This document shows positions 26,581 to 36,229 of a DNA stretch of 64,000 nt, one piece after another (positions within the stretch are counted from its first letter, which is position 1; each line of letters opens with the position of its first letter). Source of the DNA: JAFGCY01 sp964609245 (lineage in GTDB: Bacteria; 4484-113; JAFGCY01); NCBI GenBank assembly GCA_964609245.1, contig CAZSSB010000003.1, forward strand, positions 62,001-126,000. Direction: 5' to 3'. The notes beneath the pieces were generated by a model. That model ran no database searches and was not told the DNA's origin. It saw only the letters and a list, made by a program, of their open reading frames with translations. Both the position numbers and the translations under genes were made by a program.

Positions 26581-28572
26581 GTGGCAGCGAGGCTAATCAG
26601 TGCATGGCTGTTGGTGACGGCGCTGCTGGCTGCTGGCTGCGGTGGTGGCGGGGGGCACGTCGACCTCGCTGCCGATGGCCTTGGTGACGCTCTTCCCAGT
26701 GTTGATGAGCTTACGCGCGGCACTTCGGGGCTGATGCACGTCAGCGGTGAGGACTACGTCCGCCAGCACGGGGGCCAGGTGGAGAACACCGACCTGGTCC
26801 TGACCTACGTGCCGCCCGAACTGGTCGGTGGGGGCCCGACCGGACCGGGGCCGGAGACGCACCTGGCTTATGCGGTCTACGCAATCGACGGCGCCGCCGA
26901 ACAGCCGCTGACCCTGGAAGTCAAGGTTGGTTACGACAACGAGGCTGTGTACTGGCTGGGCTTCGCGGACTGGCAGGGCCGGACGTGGAACTTCTCAGAT
27001 GGCTATCATTACGGCTCCGTGCTGACGGGGATCGAGGATTTGCCTGGCGGCGCCGAGCGGTTTGTATCGCCCGAGGGCCGGGTCGCCCTGGCGGTGGTGC
27101 TGCTGGATGAGAACGTTCCCCTCAGGATTCACTTCGTCGAAGTCACCACAGCCACCGAGGTCCAGGACCTGACGGCCAGCACGGACCGCTGGGACGGTGT
27201 TCATCTGACCTGGGAAGGCGACGACAACGCCGACGGCTACCACCTGTACCGGCGCCCGACGATCATTCCGGATGATGCCTGGGAGCAGGTGACCGATGAT
27301 CCGATCAGTGGGTTCGCCGAGGAGTACCTGGACACCACCGCCCTGGGGGGGCTCGAGTACGAGTACCGGCTTTCGGTCGGTTTCTGGCGACTGGTGCAGG
27401 GCCTGCCGCGCTGGTTCTGGAGCGAGGGGACAACGACGATCGGCAAGCGCCACCTGTCTCATCTGAACGTCGATCTCACGGCCTACTGGCCGGCAAACAT
27501 GTACAAGTACCTGGCTTTCTTCCAGACGCCCACCGCTGCGCCGCAGACGATCAGCGCGCAGCAGACCACCAGCTATCCGCCGGGCGACGGGTGGATCGCC
27601 TACAGCGAGGCGACCGAGGGCTTTGGCGGTATCGAACTGGGTTCGCTCGAGCAGTTCGGCAGCCCGTTCACGCTCTACCAGGAAGAGGATCTCGACAACC
27701 AGACTCTGTGCATGCTGTACAGCAACAGCGCGGGTCTGTTCAGCCATGTGGCGACGATCACGCCCGAGGGCGAAGCGGCCTGGGAGACACCGGTCACCGT
27801 CCGTGAGGCCGGCCCGCACCTGCTGGGCGTCATCCGCATGCCGCGCCGGATCGGTGCCGTCACCTGGAATCAGACTCTCGGCCGCATCGAACTGGTCGAC
27901 AGCATCGACATGATGGGGCGCGACTGGTATCCGTTCGATCCCGACGGCATCGCCTGGCACGTGGTGGGTGAACGGGTCCCGGATGGCAATCTGGATCTGC
28001 GCTACTTCGGTGGTGGCGAGCGGATCACCTATCGCGAGCGCGACACCGGTGAGATTGTCTGCTACGAACGTGAAGGAACGTGGAAGGACATCTCCCCGGG
28101 CATCGTCTGCGGACCGGGTCCGACCAGCCGGGTCGTTATCAACGGCTTCGGTCTGCCCGGCTACGCCATCATCTACCTGACGCCGGACGGCAAGCGGATC
28201 AAGATGCTGCGTCAGAACAACACCGGAGACTGGCTGACCTTCGAGATCGTGGACCTGGTGATCGCCAAGGGGGAGTCGACGATCAGCGAGTTCGCATTGC
28301 TGACCAGCGATGAAGTGTCCTGGCAGAACTACCTGGCCTACGTGCTGGACGGCGAGCTCTACGTGCGCTACACGGAGTACGCCTCCTTCGCCAGTTTCGA
28401 CAATCCGGCGCTGGTGGACGATGCCCCCGGGATACATGATCTTCGGGTCATCAGGCTCGGCTCAGGTGAGAACTGGACCAGTCTGAAGTTCGTCACCTAC
28501 CTCAGCGACGGACCGGGTGGCCAGCAGCGCCTCAACTTCCGGGACATGGACATCGCCCGCCTGCCGCAGTAG
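26581..28572 (+). CDS. Lipoprotein with FN3-like and beta-propeller-like regions
   Basis: 663 aa. GTG 26581 gives a compact signal peptide VAARLISAWLLVTALLAAGC with lipobox Cys20; GAGG lies upstream. The N-terminal domain (about 40-190) contains AYAVYAIDGAAEQPLTLEV and is similar in style to the 558-aa lipoprotein at 55345. A fibronectin-III-like module (VHLTWEGDDNADGYHLYRR, about 205-300) is followed by a long beta-rich C-terminus. An earlier ATG at 26530 lacks a signal-like N-terminus. No catalytic motif seen; envelope localisation is firm, function unknown. Confidence 0.8.
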   Translation: MAARLISAWLLVTALLAAGCGGGGGHVDLAADGLGDALPSVDELTRGTSGLMHVSGEDYVRQHGGQVENTDLVLTYVPPELVGGGPTGPGPETHLAYAVYAIDGAAEQPLTLEVKVGYDNEAVYWLGFADWQGRTWNFSDGYHYGSVLTGIEDLPGGAERFVSPEGRVALAVVLLDENVPLRIHFVEVTTATEVQDLTASTDRWDGVHLTWEGDDNADGYHLYRRPTIIPDDAWEQVTDDPISGFAEEYLDTTALGGLEYEYRLSVGFWRLVQGLPRWFWSEGTTTIGKRHLSHLNVDLTAYWPANMYKYLAFFQTPTAAPQTISAQQTTSYPPGDGWIAYSEATEGFGGIELGSLEQFGSPFTLYQEEDLDNQTLCMLYSNSAGLFSHVATITPEGEAAWETPVTVREAGPHLLGVIRMPRRIGAVTWNQTLGRIELVDSIDMMGRDWYPFDPDGIAWHVVGERVPDGNLDLRYFGGGERITYRERDTGEIVCYEREGTWKDISPGIVCGPGPTSRVVINGFGLPGYAIIYLTPDGKRIKMLRQNNTGDWLTFEIVDLVIAKGESTISEFALLTSDEVSWQNYLAYVLDGELYVRYTEYASFASFDNPALVDDAPGIHDLRVIRLGSGENWTSLKFVTYLSDGPGGQQRLNFRDMDIARLPQ

Positions 28573-28614
28573 TGTCGCCGGCAGCGGGTTTTCACGATCT
28601 GCCGATCCGCTTTC

Positions 28615-29697
28615 TCACACGTGAACCGTGAAGCGTTCGCCCTTGCGCAGGTCGAGGCAAAATGCGCTCAGCAGCCGCGCGATCTTCTCAAGATCCTTGA
28701 GATCGACGGTCTCGACCGGGCTGTGCATATAGCGCTGGGCCAGGCTGACCACCGCCGTGGGGATGCCGGCGCGCGTGCGGAAGATGCTGTCGCCGTCGGT
28801 GCCCGTCCAGCCGGGCGCGGCCTCGTGCTGCAGATTGATCCTGAGGCGCCGCGCCAGCCTGGTCAGGCGCTCGACCACCACCGGGTGGCAGGCGCTGCCG
28901 TGGGCCAGCACCGGGCCCTGGCCGATCTTGTGCTCGCCCCACTTCTTCTTGTCGCTGTGGGGATGGTCCACGCTCTGGGTAACGTCGACGGCCAGCGCCA
29001 CGTGCGGATCGATGCGGAAGGAGCCCATGCGGGCTCCGTGGCCGCCGATCTCCTCCTGGACGGTGGCCAGCGCCACCACCTTGGCCTTGAGCTTGTCGCG
29101 TTTGGCCGCGCAGCGGCGCAGACCCTCGGCGGCGGCCCAGATGCCGATCTTGTTGTCCAGGCCGCGGCTGGCCAGCAGCTCGTTCTGCAACTCCAGCGGT
29201 CCGTAGTCGAGGATCATCGGATCGCCGACGCGCACGTGCTGCTCGGCTTCCTTCTTGTTCCTGGCGCCGATATCAACATAGATGTGCTCGCCGAACTTAT
29301 AGCGCGCGATCTCGGTGCCGCCCGTCGCCGGATGCTGCAGGTGCGGGGGCTGCGCGCCGATCACGCCCGCAAGCGGCCCGTCCTTGGTGAAGATCTTGAC
29401 ACGCATGCTGGGCAGGATCTTGGCGTCGTAGCCACCCAGGCTGGCGACCCACAGGAAGCCCTCGTCGTCGATGTAGGTCACCATCAATCCGATCTCGTCG
29501 GCGTGGCCGGTCAGCAGAGCCGTGGGATCGCCGTCCGGGTTGAGTACGGCGAAGCCGTTGCCGTAGCTGTCGGTGAAAACCTCGTCGGCATATGGCTTCA
29601 GGTAGTCGCACCAGGCCTTGACCGCCGGGCCCTCAAAGCCGGTCGGCGCGGGGCGCTCGATCAGGTCGAGCAGGAACTGCTTGGCGTCCTTGTCCAT
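28615..29697 (-). CDS. M42 family metallo-aminopeptidase
   Basis: 360 aa cytoplasmic peptidase that trims N-terminal residues from peptides. Two-metal ligand set visible: TGHADEIG, RGLDNKIG, the catalytic pair TVQEEIGGHG, ALAVDVTQS and RYMHSPVETV. Length is normal for the FrvX/glutamyl aminopeptidase group. The start has TACAAT 8 nt before the ATG, and this box overlaps the stop codon of the gene upstream. Probably leaderless. Confidence 0.92.
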   Translation of the reverse strand: MDKDAKQFLLDLIERPAPTGFEGPAVKAWCDYLKPYADEVFTDSYGNGFAVLNPDGDPTALLTGHADEIGLMVTYIDDEGFLWVASLGGYDAKILPSMRVKIFTKDGPLAGVIGAQPPHLQHPATGGTEIARYKFGEHIYVDIGARNKKEAEQHVRVGDPMILDYGPLELQNELLASRGLDNKIGIWAAAEGLRRCAAKRDKLKAKVVALATVQEEIGGHGARMGSFRIDPHVALAVDVTQSVDHPHSDKKKWGEHKIGQGPVLAHGSACHPVVVERLTRLARRLRINLQHEAAPGWTGTDGDSIFRTRAGIPTAVVSLAQRYMHSPVETVDLKDLEKIARLLSAFCLDLRKGERFTVHV

Positions 29698-29703
29698 GGC
29701 GGG

Positions 29704-30543
29704 CTATTGTAGCGCCTGCGGGGCATGTCCGGGCTTGTCTGCAACGGCCTCGCCAAACTCCGCCGGCGGTCGCCTGCCGGCGTGCCACAGCACTGCGCCG
29801 GCTGCCGCCATCAGCACGATCACCACGACGCGGTAGGCATCGGGTTTCTCCGGAGCGGTGTTGGCGACGAACCAGAGCAGGAAGATGCACACGACGTACA
29901 TGGTGCAGGTGCCCATGTGCCACATGAAGCCCTCTTTGCGGCGCAGCAGCACCAGCCACTGGACGAGCATCGCCAGCAGCACTGCCAGTGCCAGCCAGGA
30001 GCCCAGGACGGGTCCGTAGTACGTCCAGTTGCGGCTGATCAGGAAGTAGGTCCCCGGCAGCAGGTGCGGAACGAGGTTCAGCACCTCAAAGGCCGCGAGC
30101 GGGAGGATCAGCAGCCCCAGCGTCCAGCCCAGGGACTGCCGGATGACGTTCGAGCGTACGGCGGCATAGATGGCTGAGGGCGGGTAGGCGACGAGCAACT
30201 CAGGTGGCACCGTCAGGTGCAGCGAATGGTGGATCGCGGCGGCGGCGGCGCCAAAGACCGCCAGCAGGGCGCTGAACGGCTGCGAGATGAGCGCGGGCTC
30301 GAGGAAGCCTCCGGGCGAGCCGTACCACGGCCGGGGTGGCCCGCCTCAACCCCCGCCGGGGCAGCCGATGCCGAAGGCGCTGAGCACGTTCCAGCCGGTG
30401 GCGACGGCCAGCAGCAGCACCGGCAGCCAGACCGCGGCGATCAGCAGCAGCGCCGGCCAGCGGTAGCGCCGCCACCAGTCGTGCTGCCTGGCCGCCAGCT
30501 GGCGCCGCAGTGGCGCAAGCCCGCTGTCAGCCCGCCGTCGCAC
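29704..30543 (-). pseudogene. Polytopic membrane protein interrupted by an in-frame TGA
   Basis: 280 codons in one frame, broken only by TGA at codon 66 (30346-30348). Before it: 65 aa with an Arg/Trp-rich head and one membrane helix (PALLLIAAVWLPVLLLAVA) ending GIGCPGGG. After it, in the same frame: GGPPRPWYGSPGGFLEPALI and about five more hydrophobic segments ending at TAG 29704. The GTG start sits 7 nt after TACAAT, as in intact neighbours. Options are a nonsense mutation (TGG Trp to TGA), an assembly error, or recoding as selenocysteine; the last is unproven. Confidence 0.65.
29706..29711 (-). promoter_or_regulatory. -10 box of leaderless M42 peptidase
   Basis: TACAAT then 8 nt and ATG at 29697. 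The hexamer overlaps the TAG stop of the interrupted membrane gene. Confidence 0.6.
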
Positions 30544-30550
30544 AGTTGGG

Positions 30551-30556
30551 ATTGTA
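30551..30556 (-). promoter_or_regulatory. -10 box of leaderless interrupted membrane gene
   Basis: TACAAT, 7 nt, then GTG at 30543. Supports a real gene start for the interrupted frame. Confidence 0.6.
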
Positions 30557-30585
30557 CCCCCATCTCAGGAGCCGCCGCGCCACTG

Positions 30586-31974
30586 CTACTGCTCCCAGCT
30601 CAGCGTGGTGTAGTCGAAGGTCTCGATCTCGTCGACCAGCTGCTGGATCCTGCCGCCAAACGCCTGCTGCTCGAGCAGGGTGTCATCATGCAGCTTCTCG
30701 AGGTAGATCAGTGAGAAGCTGCCGCTGCCGGTCAGCAGACTCTCCGCGTACAGTGGCCAGTACTGGCGGGGGGGCAGCTGGCCCGCCAGATACAGCGTGG
30801 ACGGGCTGCCGATAGCTCTGAGCTTGGCTCGCAGCCGGTCCTTCTTTGCCTCCAACTCGTCCAACGCCTTGCGCGCCTCCACGCTGAGAGGCTCGGGCCA
30901 CTGATCTTTGACAGCCTGAAGTGGCAGGACGATCAGCACGCAGCCGAGCAGGGCCTGGATCAGGGTGGTTCCTTCTGCGCTGCCAAAACGGCATCCAAAC
31001 GTGTGGAGTTCGTCCAGAGCGGCCAGGTCCTGGCGTTCAATCGCCTCGGCGATCAGCAGCTTGGCTGTGTCCTTGACCATGATGAAGTCGGGGAGCGCCA
31101 GCATGAGGGAATGCTCGCACAATCTGCCGCTGACGAGCTTGTCGTTCAGTGGCCGGCCGGCGCGCATGCCGCCCCATAGTTCGTCGAAGGGGAATCCGGT
31201 CAAGGACGTGTTGCGAGGCGCTGCATTGCCCTGACGAAGCTTGTCCACGGCGGCATCGTAGTTACCGCGCTCGGTCTCATACATCGCTGCGTAGTAGTAA
31301 GGCAGTGCTTCGTCCGGCGCAGCGGCGAACAGCTCGGAGAGCAGCAGCTTGTACTCGGTGCCGCGGTACTGGTCCACTGCCGCTCGGCGCGCCTGCAGGT
31401 ACGGTGCCTTGGTCTCGTCGCGATGTTGCGGTGGAGTGACCGCCACATACTGATTCGTCGCCTCTCGCCAGGCCCGGTCGCAGGCGCGCAGCAGTCGCAG
31501 CAGCACTGCACCGTCGACCGCGCCGCGGCGCCGCGCCTCTTCCAGGTAGCGGGCACGTGGATCGAGATCGACTTCCGCCCACTCGCTGGAATAGCCTTCC
31601 GTCGAGCACCTCGCGAAGTGGTAGCAGAGCATCCAGTAGCGTGGATCGTCCCCGAATTCCACCTCCCATTCGGCGAGCACGCCCTCACAGATACCTCGGG
31701 CATCCGTGGGCATGCCCCACGGGGACAGCGCTGGATCACTCTTGCTGGCGGCGATCGTGCCAAGGAGCCTGTCCAGCAAAGGATCGCCGGTGGAGGCGCT
31801 CGGCGGAACAGCCGTATAGACCGTCACCAGCAGCGCGCACCAGGCGAGGACGGGCGCCACGATCAGCGCCAACCAGACGCCGCGCCCCTCCGCCAGCCAG
31901 GGCTGCCTTGCAGCTGCATGGGCGTCGGGGCTGCCGCTATCCCGCTCCCGGCTGCTGTGCTGAGTGTCCGCCAC
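30586..31974 (-). CDS. Membrane-anchored helical protein of unknown function
   Basis: 462 aa. The GTG at 31974 overlaps the upstream stop (TAGTG) and has AAGGGGGAG just before it. A charged 30-residue head is followed by one membrane helix (GVWLALIVAPVLAWCALLVT, about 34-54). A large helical domain has TPR-like traits (PRYWMLCYHFARC, ALPYYYAAMYETERGNYDAAVDKLRQG). A second hydrophobic patch lies near residue 340. No motif of a known enzyme. Translationally coupled to the 401-aa membrane protein, so they probably work together. Confidence 0.75.
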   Translation of the reverse strand: MADTQHSSRERDSGSPDAHAAARQPWLAEGRGVWLALIVAPVLAWCALLVTVYTAVPPSASTGDPLLDRLLGTIAASKSDPALSPWGMPTDARGICEGVLAEWEVEFGDDPRYWMLCYHFARCSTEGYSSEWAEVDLDPRARYLEEARRRGAVDGAVLLRLLRACDRAWREATNQYVAVTPPQHRDETKAPYLQARRAAVDQYRGTEYKLLLSELFAAAPDEALPYYYAAMYETERGNYDAAVDKLRQGNAAPRNTSLTGFPFDELWGGMRAGRPLNDKLVSGRLCEHSLMLALPDFIMVKDTAKLLIAEAIERQDLAALDELHTFGCRFGSAEGTTLIQALLGCVLIVLPLQAVKDQWPEPLSVEARKALDELEAKKDRLRAKLRAIGSPSTLYLAGQLPPRQYWPLYAESLLTGSGSFSLIYLEKLHDDTLLEQQAFGGRIQQLVDEIETFDYTTLSWEQ

Positions 31975-33179
31975 TACTCCCCCTTCAGCCCCCACTTGCG
32001 GCGGCGGATGGCGTCGCGGGCGAACTCGGCGCAGCCCCAGAGCAGGATCAGCTGCATTGCCAGCAGGATGCCCATCTGCCACCAGCTGCCTGTGATTTCG
32101 GGATCGGCATGGTGGCTGAAGGACGCCAGCGAGGTTGCCTCCGCGGGCATCGGCGCGATGACAGCAAGGCACTGCAGCACCCAGGCAAAACCTACGGTGA
32201 TCGGCTCCATCCAGAACAGCAGGTCATCACCGAGCGCGAAGGCTCCGAAGACCAGCATGGCGATGGCGGCCAGCACCAGCGGGAACGCCCAGGCCAGGGC
32301 TGCGCGCATCCAGTCCAGCCGCCGCGCCAGATAGAGCAGCAGCCCGACGGTCAGCACCGTCAGCGTGCCGTACATGACGGCGGCCATCGCGTCGAACTCC
32401 TCGCCCTGCATGCCGCGGGAGGCGAATACGGCGTAGAACACGCCGCCCAGCAGCGCCAGCTGCATCAGCAGCTGCAGCGCCGCCCCGACGCTGGGCATCA
32501 TGCCGGCCCGCGGCACCAGCCCCACGCTCACCATCAGATAGGTCAGGGCCAGCACCGCCAGCGCCCCGCCCAGCACCACGTAGGCCAGCACCAGCAGTGC
32601 GGAGCCGAGCGTGTCCAGCGCGCCGCCCAGCGATGCTGGCAGTCCGGTGCGCAGCACATTTGCACTGACGCGCAGCACGCTGAGCAGCAGCAGTGGCGGC
32701 AGTGCCAGTCGCAGGCTGTGCAGGCCGAGCCCGACCAGCGTCTCCTGCTCGCTGAGCGCCGAGACCGCCAGCATGTCGTCGAGCGTCTGTCTGAGCTGCT
32801 GGCGCGGCTGCTTCTCCAGAAAACCCAGCGCCAGCTGCGCGATGGTGTAGAAGCGACCCAGCAGCCAGGCCCCGGCGAAGATGGTCGCGCCGACCACCAG
32901 CAGCCCAGTGCCCGTCCGGACCGCCATGTGGGCATAGCCCGGGCCGTTCTCCGGCGCCAGCACCTCAAGCGTGAACAGAACCAACCGGATGGTCAGGCCG
33001 AGCGAGATCAGGGCCAGCAGGATCAGCAGGCCCAGGTTGCGCTTCCACCAGGCCACCGTGCTCAGCCGGTGCCGCTCGGCGCGCAGCCAGTAAGCGGCCA
33101 GCGGGTTGTGGCGGATGGAGAGCCACGCTTGAGCCCAGCTGCCGCCGATATCGAGCAGGTGACGTGAAATCGCACTCAT
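31974..33179 (-). CDS. Polytopic membrane protein, possible permease-like
   Basis: 401 aa with about nine or ten hydrophobic helices. An amphipathic N-terminus (ISRHLLDIGGSWAQAWLSIR) is followed by loops rich in Arg. A cytoplasmic stretch EKQPRQQLRQTLDDMLAVSALSEQE is split from helix 4. It resembles ABC-transporter-associated membrane subunits in outline, but no ATPase is adjacent. TATAAT lies 8 nt before the ATG, so the start is secure and probably leaderless. First gene of a two-gene unit. Confidence 0.75.
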   Translation of the reverse strand: MSAISRHLLDIGGSWAQAWLSIRHNPLAAYWLRAERHRLSTVAWWKRNLGLLILLALISLGLTIRLVLFTLEVLAPENGPGYAHMAVRTGTGLLVVGATIFAGAWLLGRFYTIAQLALGFLEKQPRQQLRQTLDDMLAVSALSEQETLVGLGLHSLRLALPPLLLLSVLRVSANVLRTGLPASLGGALDTLGSALLVLAYVVLGGALAVLALTYLMVSVGLVPRAGMMPSVGAALQLLMQLALLGGVFYAVFASRGMQGEEFDAMAAVMYGTLTVLTVGLLLYLARRLDWMRAALAWAFPLVLAAIAMLVFGAFALGDDLLFWMEPITVGFAWVLQCLAVIAPMPAEATSLASFSHHADPEITGSWWQMGILLAMQLILLWGCAEFARDAIRRRKWGLKGE

Positions 33180-33187
33180 CCCACCGG

Positions 33188-33193
33188 ATTATA
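33188..33193 (-). promoter_or_regulatory. -10 box of leaderless membrane gene
   Basis: TATAAT, 8 nt, ATG at 33179, minus strand. A clear example of the leaderless arrangement. Confidence 0.65.
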
Positions 33194-33240
33194 CCGGCGG
33201 CTGTGCATGCGAAACGGACCTGAACGGCGAGCAGCCGCTG

Positions 33241-33837
33241 TCACTCTTCCACCTTGAACACGTCGCCCACCGGGGCATAGCGGCCGCCGCCCATACGCGC
33301 CAGCGCCTTGAAGCGGTGCGGGTCGACGCAGCCGTGGTCGTCCAGCAGCGTGTCCTGGATGTGAAACAGCCTGATCTCGGCCAGCAGCAGCGTGGAGCCC
33401 TGCTCGCCGAGTGATATCAGCTGGTGCGTCGTGCACTCCATGCACACCTTCGCCTCGGCGATCCGCGGCGCGCTGACCGTCTCTCCGGGCAGCGGCGTGA
33501 GTCCCGCCGCCTCGAACTCGCTCTGGCCGTAGGGCAGGTCCTGGCCGCAGGCGTCCACCTGTGCGACCTGGTCCAGCGAGGGCACGCTGACGGTCAGCTC
33601 GCCCGTGCGCTCGATGTTGCGCAGGCTGTCCTTGCGGCCCTTCTCATCGTGCGGGCCGAAACCGATCCCGATGATCGGCGGGGTGCTGGACAGCCCGTTG
33701 AAGTAGCTGAACGGCGCCAGGTTGAAGCCGCCGTCCTCATTGACGGTGCCGACCCAGGCGATCGGGCGCGGGATGATCGCGCTGATCATCAGGTAGTAGC
33801 GGCGGCCGGGACTTAAGCTGGCGGGATCGAGGCGCAT
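33241..33837 (-). CDS. Flavin reductase-like FMN-binding protein
   Basis: 198 aa. Split-barrel flavin-binding family, probably reducing FMN with NAD(P)H or serving as a flavoprotein oxidoreductase. Motifs: SPGRRYYLMISAIIPRPIAW, GGFNLAPFSYFNGLSSTPPI, NIERTGELTVSVPS and a C-terminal ALARMGGGRYAPVGDVFKV. ATG has GGAGG about 8 nt upstream. The promoter overlaps that of the divergent moxR gene. Confidence 0.88.
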   Translation of the reverse strand: MRLDPASLSPGRRYYLMISAIIPRPIAWVGTVNEDGGFNLAPFSYFNGLSSTPPIIGIGFGPHDEKGRKDSLRNIERTGELTVSVPSLDQVAQVDACGQDLPYGQSEFEAAGLTPLPGETVSAPRIAEAKVCMECTTHQLISLGEQGSTLLLAEIRLFHIQDTLLDDHGCVDPHRFKALARMGGGRYAPVGDVFKVEE

Positions 33838-33856
33838 CGCGCTATCCTCCGTGGTA

Positions 33857-33862
33857 TATAAT
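33857..33862 (+). promoter_or_regulatory. -10 box of the moxR operon
   Basis: TATAAT about 36 nt before the moxR ATG. The same AT-rich patch (TATATAAT) read on the minus strand can serve the flavin reductase gene, so the two promoters overlap. Confidence 0.5.
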
Positions 33863-33897
33863 CCGCTTTCGGCTATTGTCCCACGGGGAATTCTCTG

Positions 33898-34893
<996 letters not shown>

Positions 34894-34956
34894 GCCCGGC
34901 CTGGGTCCAAGCGGAACACGGGGGAGCCGCGCGGCGTCCAGAGCATAGCCTGCGGT

Positions 34957-34962
34957 TATCAT
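34957..34962 (+). promoter_or_regulatory. Possible -10 box before the DUF58 gene
   Basis: TATCAT, 10 nt, then GTG at 34973, in the 79-bp gap after moxR. It may give an internal, nearly leaderless start. Confidence 0.35.
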
Positions 34963-34972
34963 TAACCAGCGC

Positions 34973-36229
34973 GTGTTCTCGAAGTTCACGATCAATTCGG
35001 TTGTCCTGCTGGCGTTGACGGTGTTCAGCGTCGCGGTTGCGGCGATCTACCGCAATCCGCTGGTGGTCTACACGGCGGTATTCCTGGTCGTGACCAACAT
35101 CGCGCTGTTCACCTGGGCGCAGCTCAGTGTCGCCGGGCTGACCATCAGGCGGCGCCATCCGCGTTTCGGCGTGGCCACGCAGCCGACGGAGATTACGATC
35201 GAGCTGGTCAACGAGCGGCGCTCACCGCGCTACGGCACCCTTGGCTTCGACGTCCACGCCCAGCTGACCCCCGGCCAGGACTACACGCCGGTGGCGTTTC
35301 TCGATGCGCCACCCCAGCAGCCGGTACTGGCCGACTACACCCTGGTGCCGCAGCGCCGGGGGGTGTTCCGCATCGGTCCGTTCTACCTGTACGGCGGCGA
35401 TCCGTTTGGCTTCTACAAGTGCTGGTCGCGGCGTGAGCAGTACAGCGACCTGACCGTGCTGCCCTGCCCGGTGGCGTTCAGTTTCCGGCGGCCGGCCAGT
35501 ATCTCGCAGCTCAAGCAGGACGAAGTCGAGACGGTCCCGCTCAGCGGCGACAGCACGGAGTTTCTGGGCGTTCGCGACTACGTTGAGGGCGAGCCCCTCA
35601 AGCGCGTGCATTGGCGGACCAGCGCGCGCATCGGCCGCTTGATCAGTCGCCAGTACGAACTCAACGTCGCCGCCTCGCTCAGCGCGCTGGTGCTGGTTGA
35701 TGAGCCGATGCTGACGGGTACACGCGTGGACAGCCCGCTGGAATACAGCCTGACGATGGTGGCCAGCCTGGGCTACGCCACGGTCAGCGAGAATTTCCAC
35801 TTCAACTACCTGGCGGTGATGGGGGATCAGCACGATATCTGCGCGGGCACCGGCCGCGGCTTCTACGAGGAGCTCGCGGTGCGGCTGGCGAATCTCAACC
35901 AACTCGGTCCCGTCGACTGGGAGAGCCAGGGCCGCGTGGTGCTCAACTACCTGCCGGCGGGCTCCCACCTGATCGTGTTCACGGCGGACCTGGGCGGCAA
36001 GACGCGCGAGCGGCTGCGCCAGCTGGCGACCCGCTTTCGCGGCCTGACGGCGGTGACGTTCAACCTCGACAGCTTCAAGCACGCGCGGGCGTCGCAGCAC
36101 GCTGGTCCGCAGTTGGTCCTGGGCGAGGGCTACCTGGTACTTGAGGTTTCCTATCGCGATGAGCTGTCGGCCGTACTGGCCCAGTGCCTGAGTGCGCCGG
36201 CGATGATCGGGAGGCAGCGATGGGCCTGA
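34973..36229 (+). CDS. DUF58 membrane protein
   Basis: 418 aa. Two N-terminal membrane helices (about 7-45) are followed by a cytoplasmic or periplasmic beta region and the DUF58 signature DYVEGEPLKRVHWRTSARIG (about residues 203-222), then a vWA-like C-terminal fold. DUF58 proteins accompany MoxR ATPases and are thought to be their membrane partner. GTG start. It overlaps the transglutaminase gene by 10 bp. Confidence 0.92.
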   Translation: MFSKFTINSVVLLALTVFSVAVAAIYRNPLVVYTAVFLVVTNIALFTWAQLSVAGLTIRRRHPRFGVATQPTEITIELVNERRSPRYGTLGFDVHAQLTPGQDYTPVAFLDAPPQQPVLADYTLVPQRRGVFRIGPFYLYGGDPFGFYKCWSRREQYSDLTVLPCPVAFSFRRPASISQLKQDEVETVPLSGDSTEFLGVRDYVEGEPLKRVHWRTSARIGRLISRQYELNVAASLSALVLVDEPMLTGTRVDSPLEYSLTMVASLGYATVSENFHFNYLAVMGDQHDICAGTGRGFYEELAVRLANLNQLGPVDWESQGRVVLNYLPAGSHLIVFTADLGGKTRERLRQLATRFRGLTAVTFNLDSFKHARASQHAGPQLVLGEGYLVLEVSYRDELSAVLAQCLSAPAMIGRQRWA

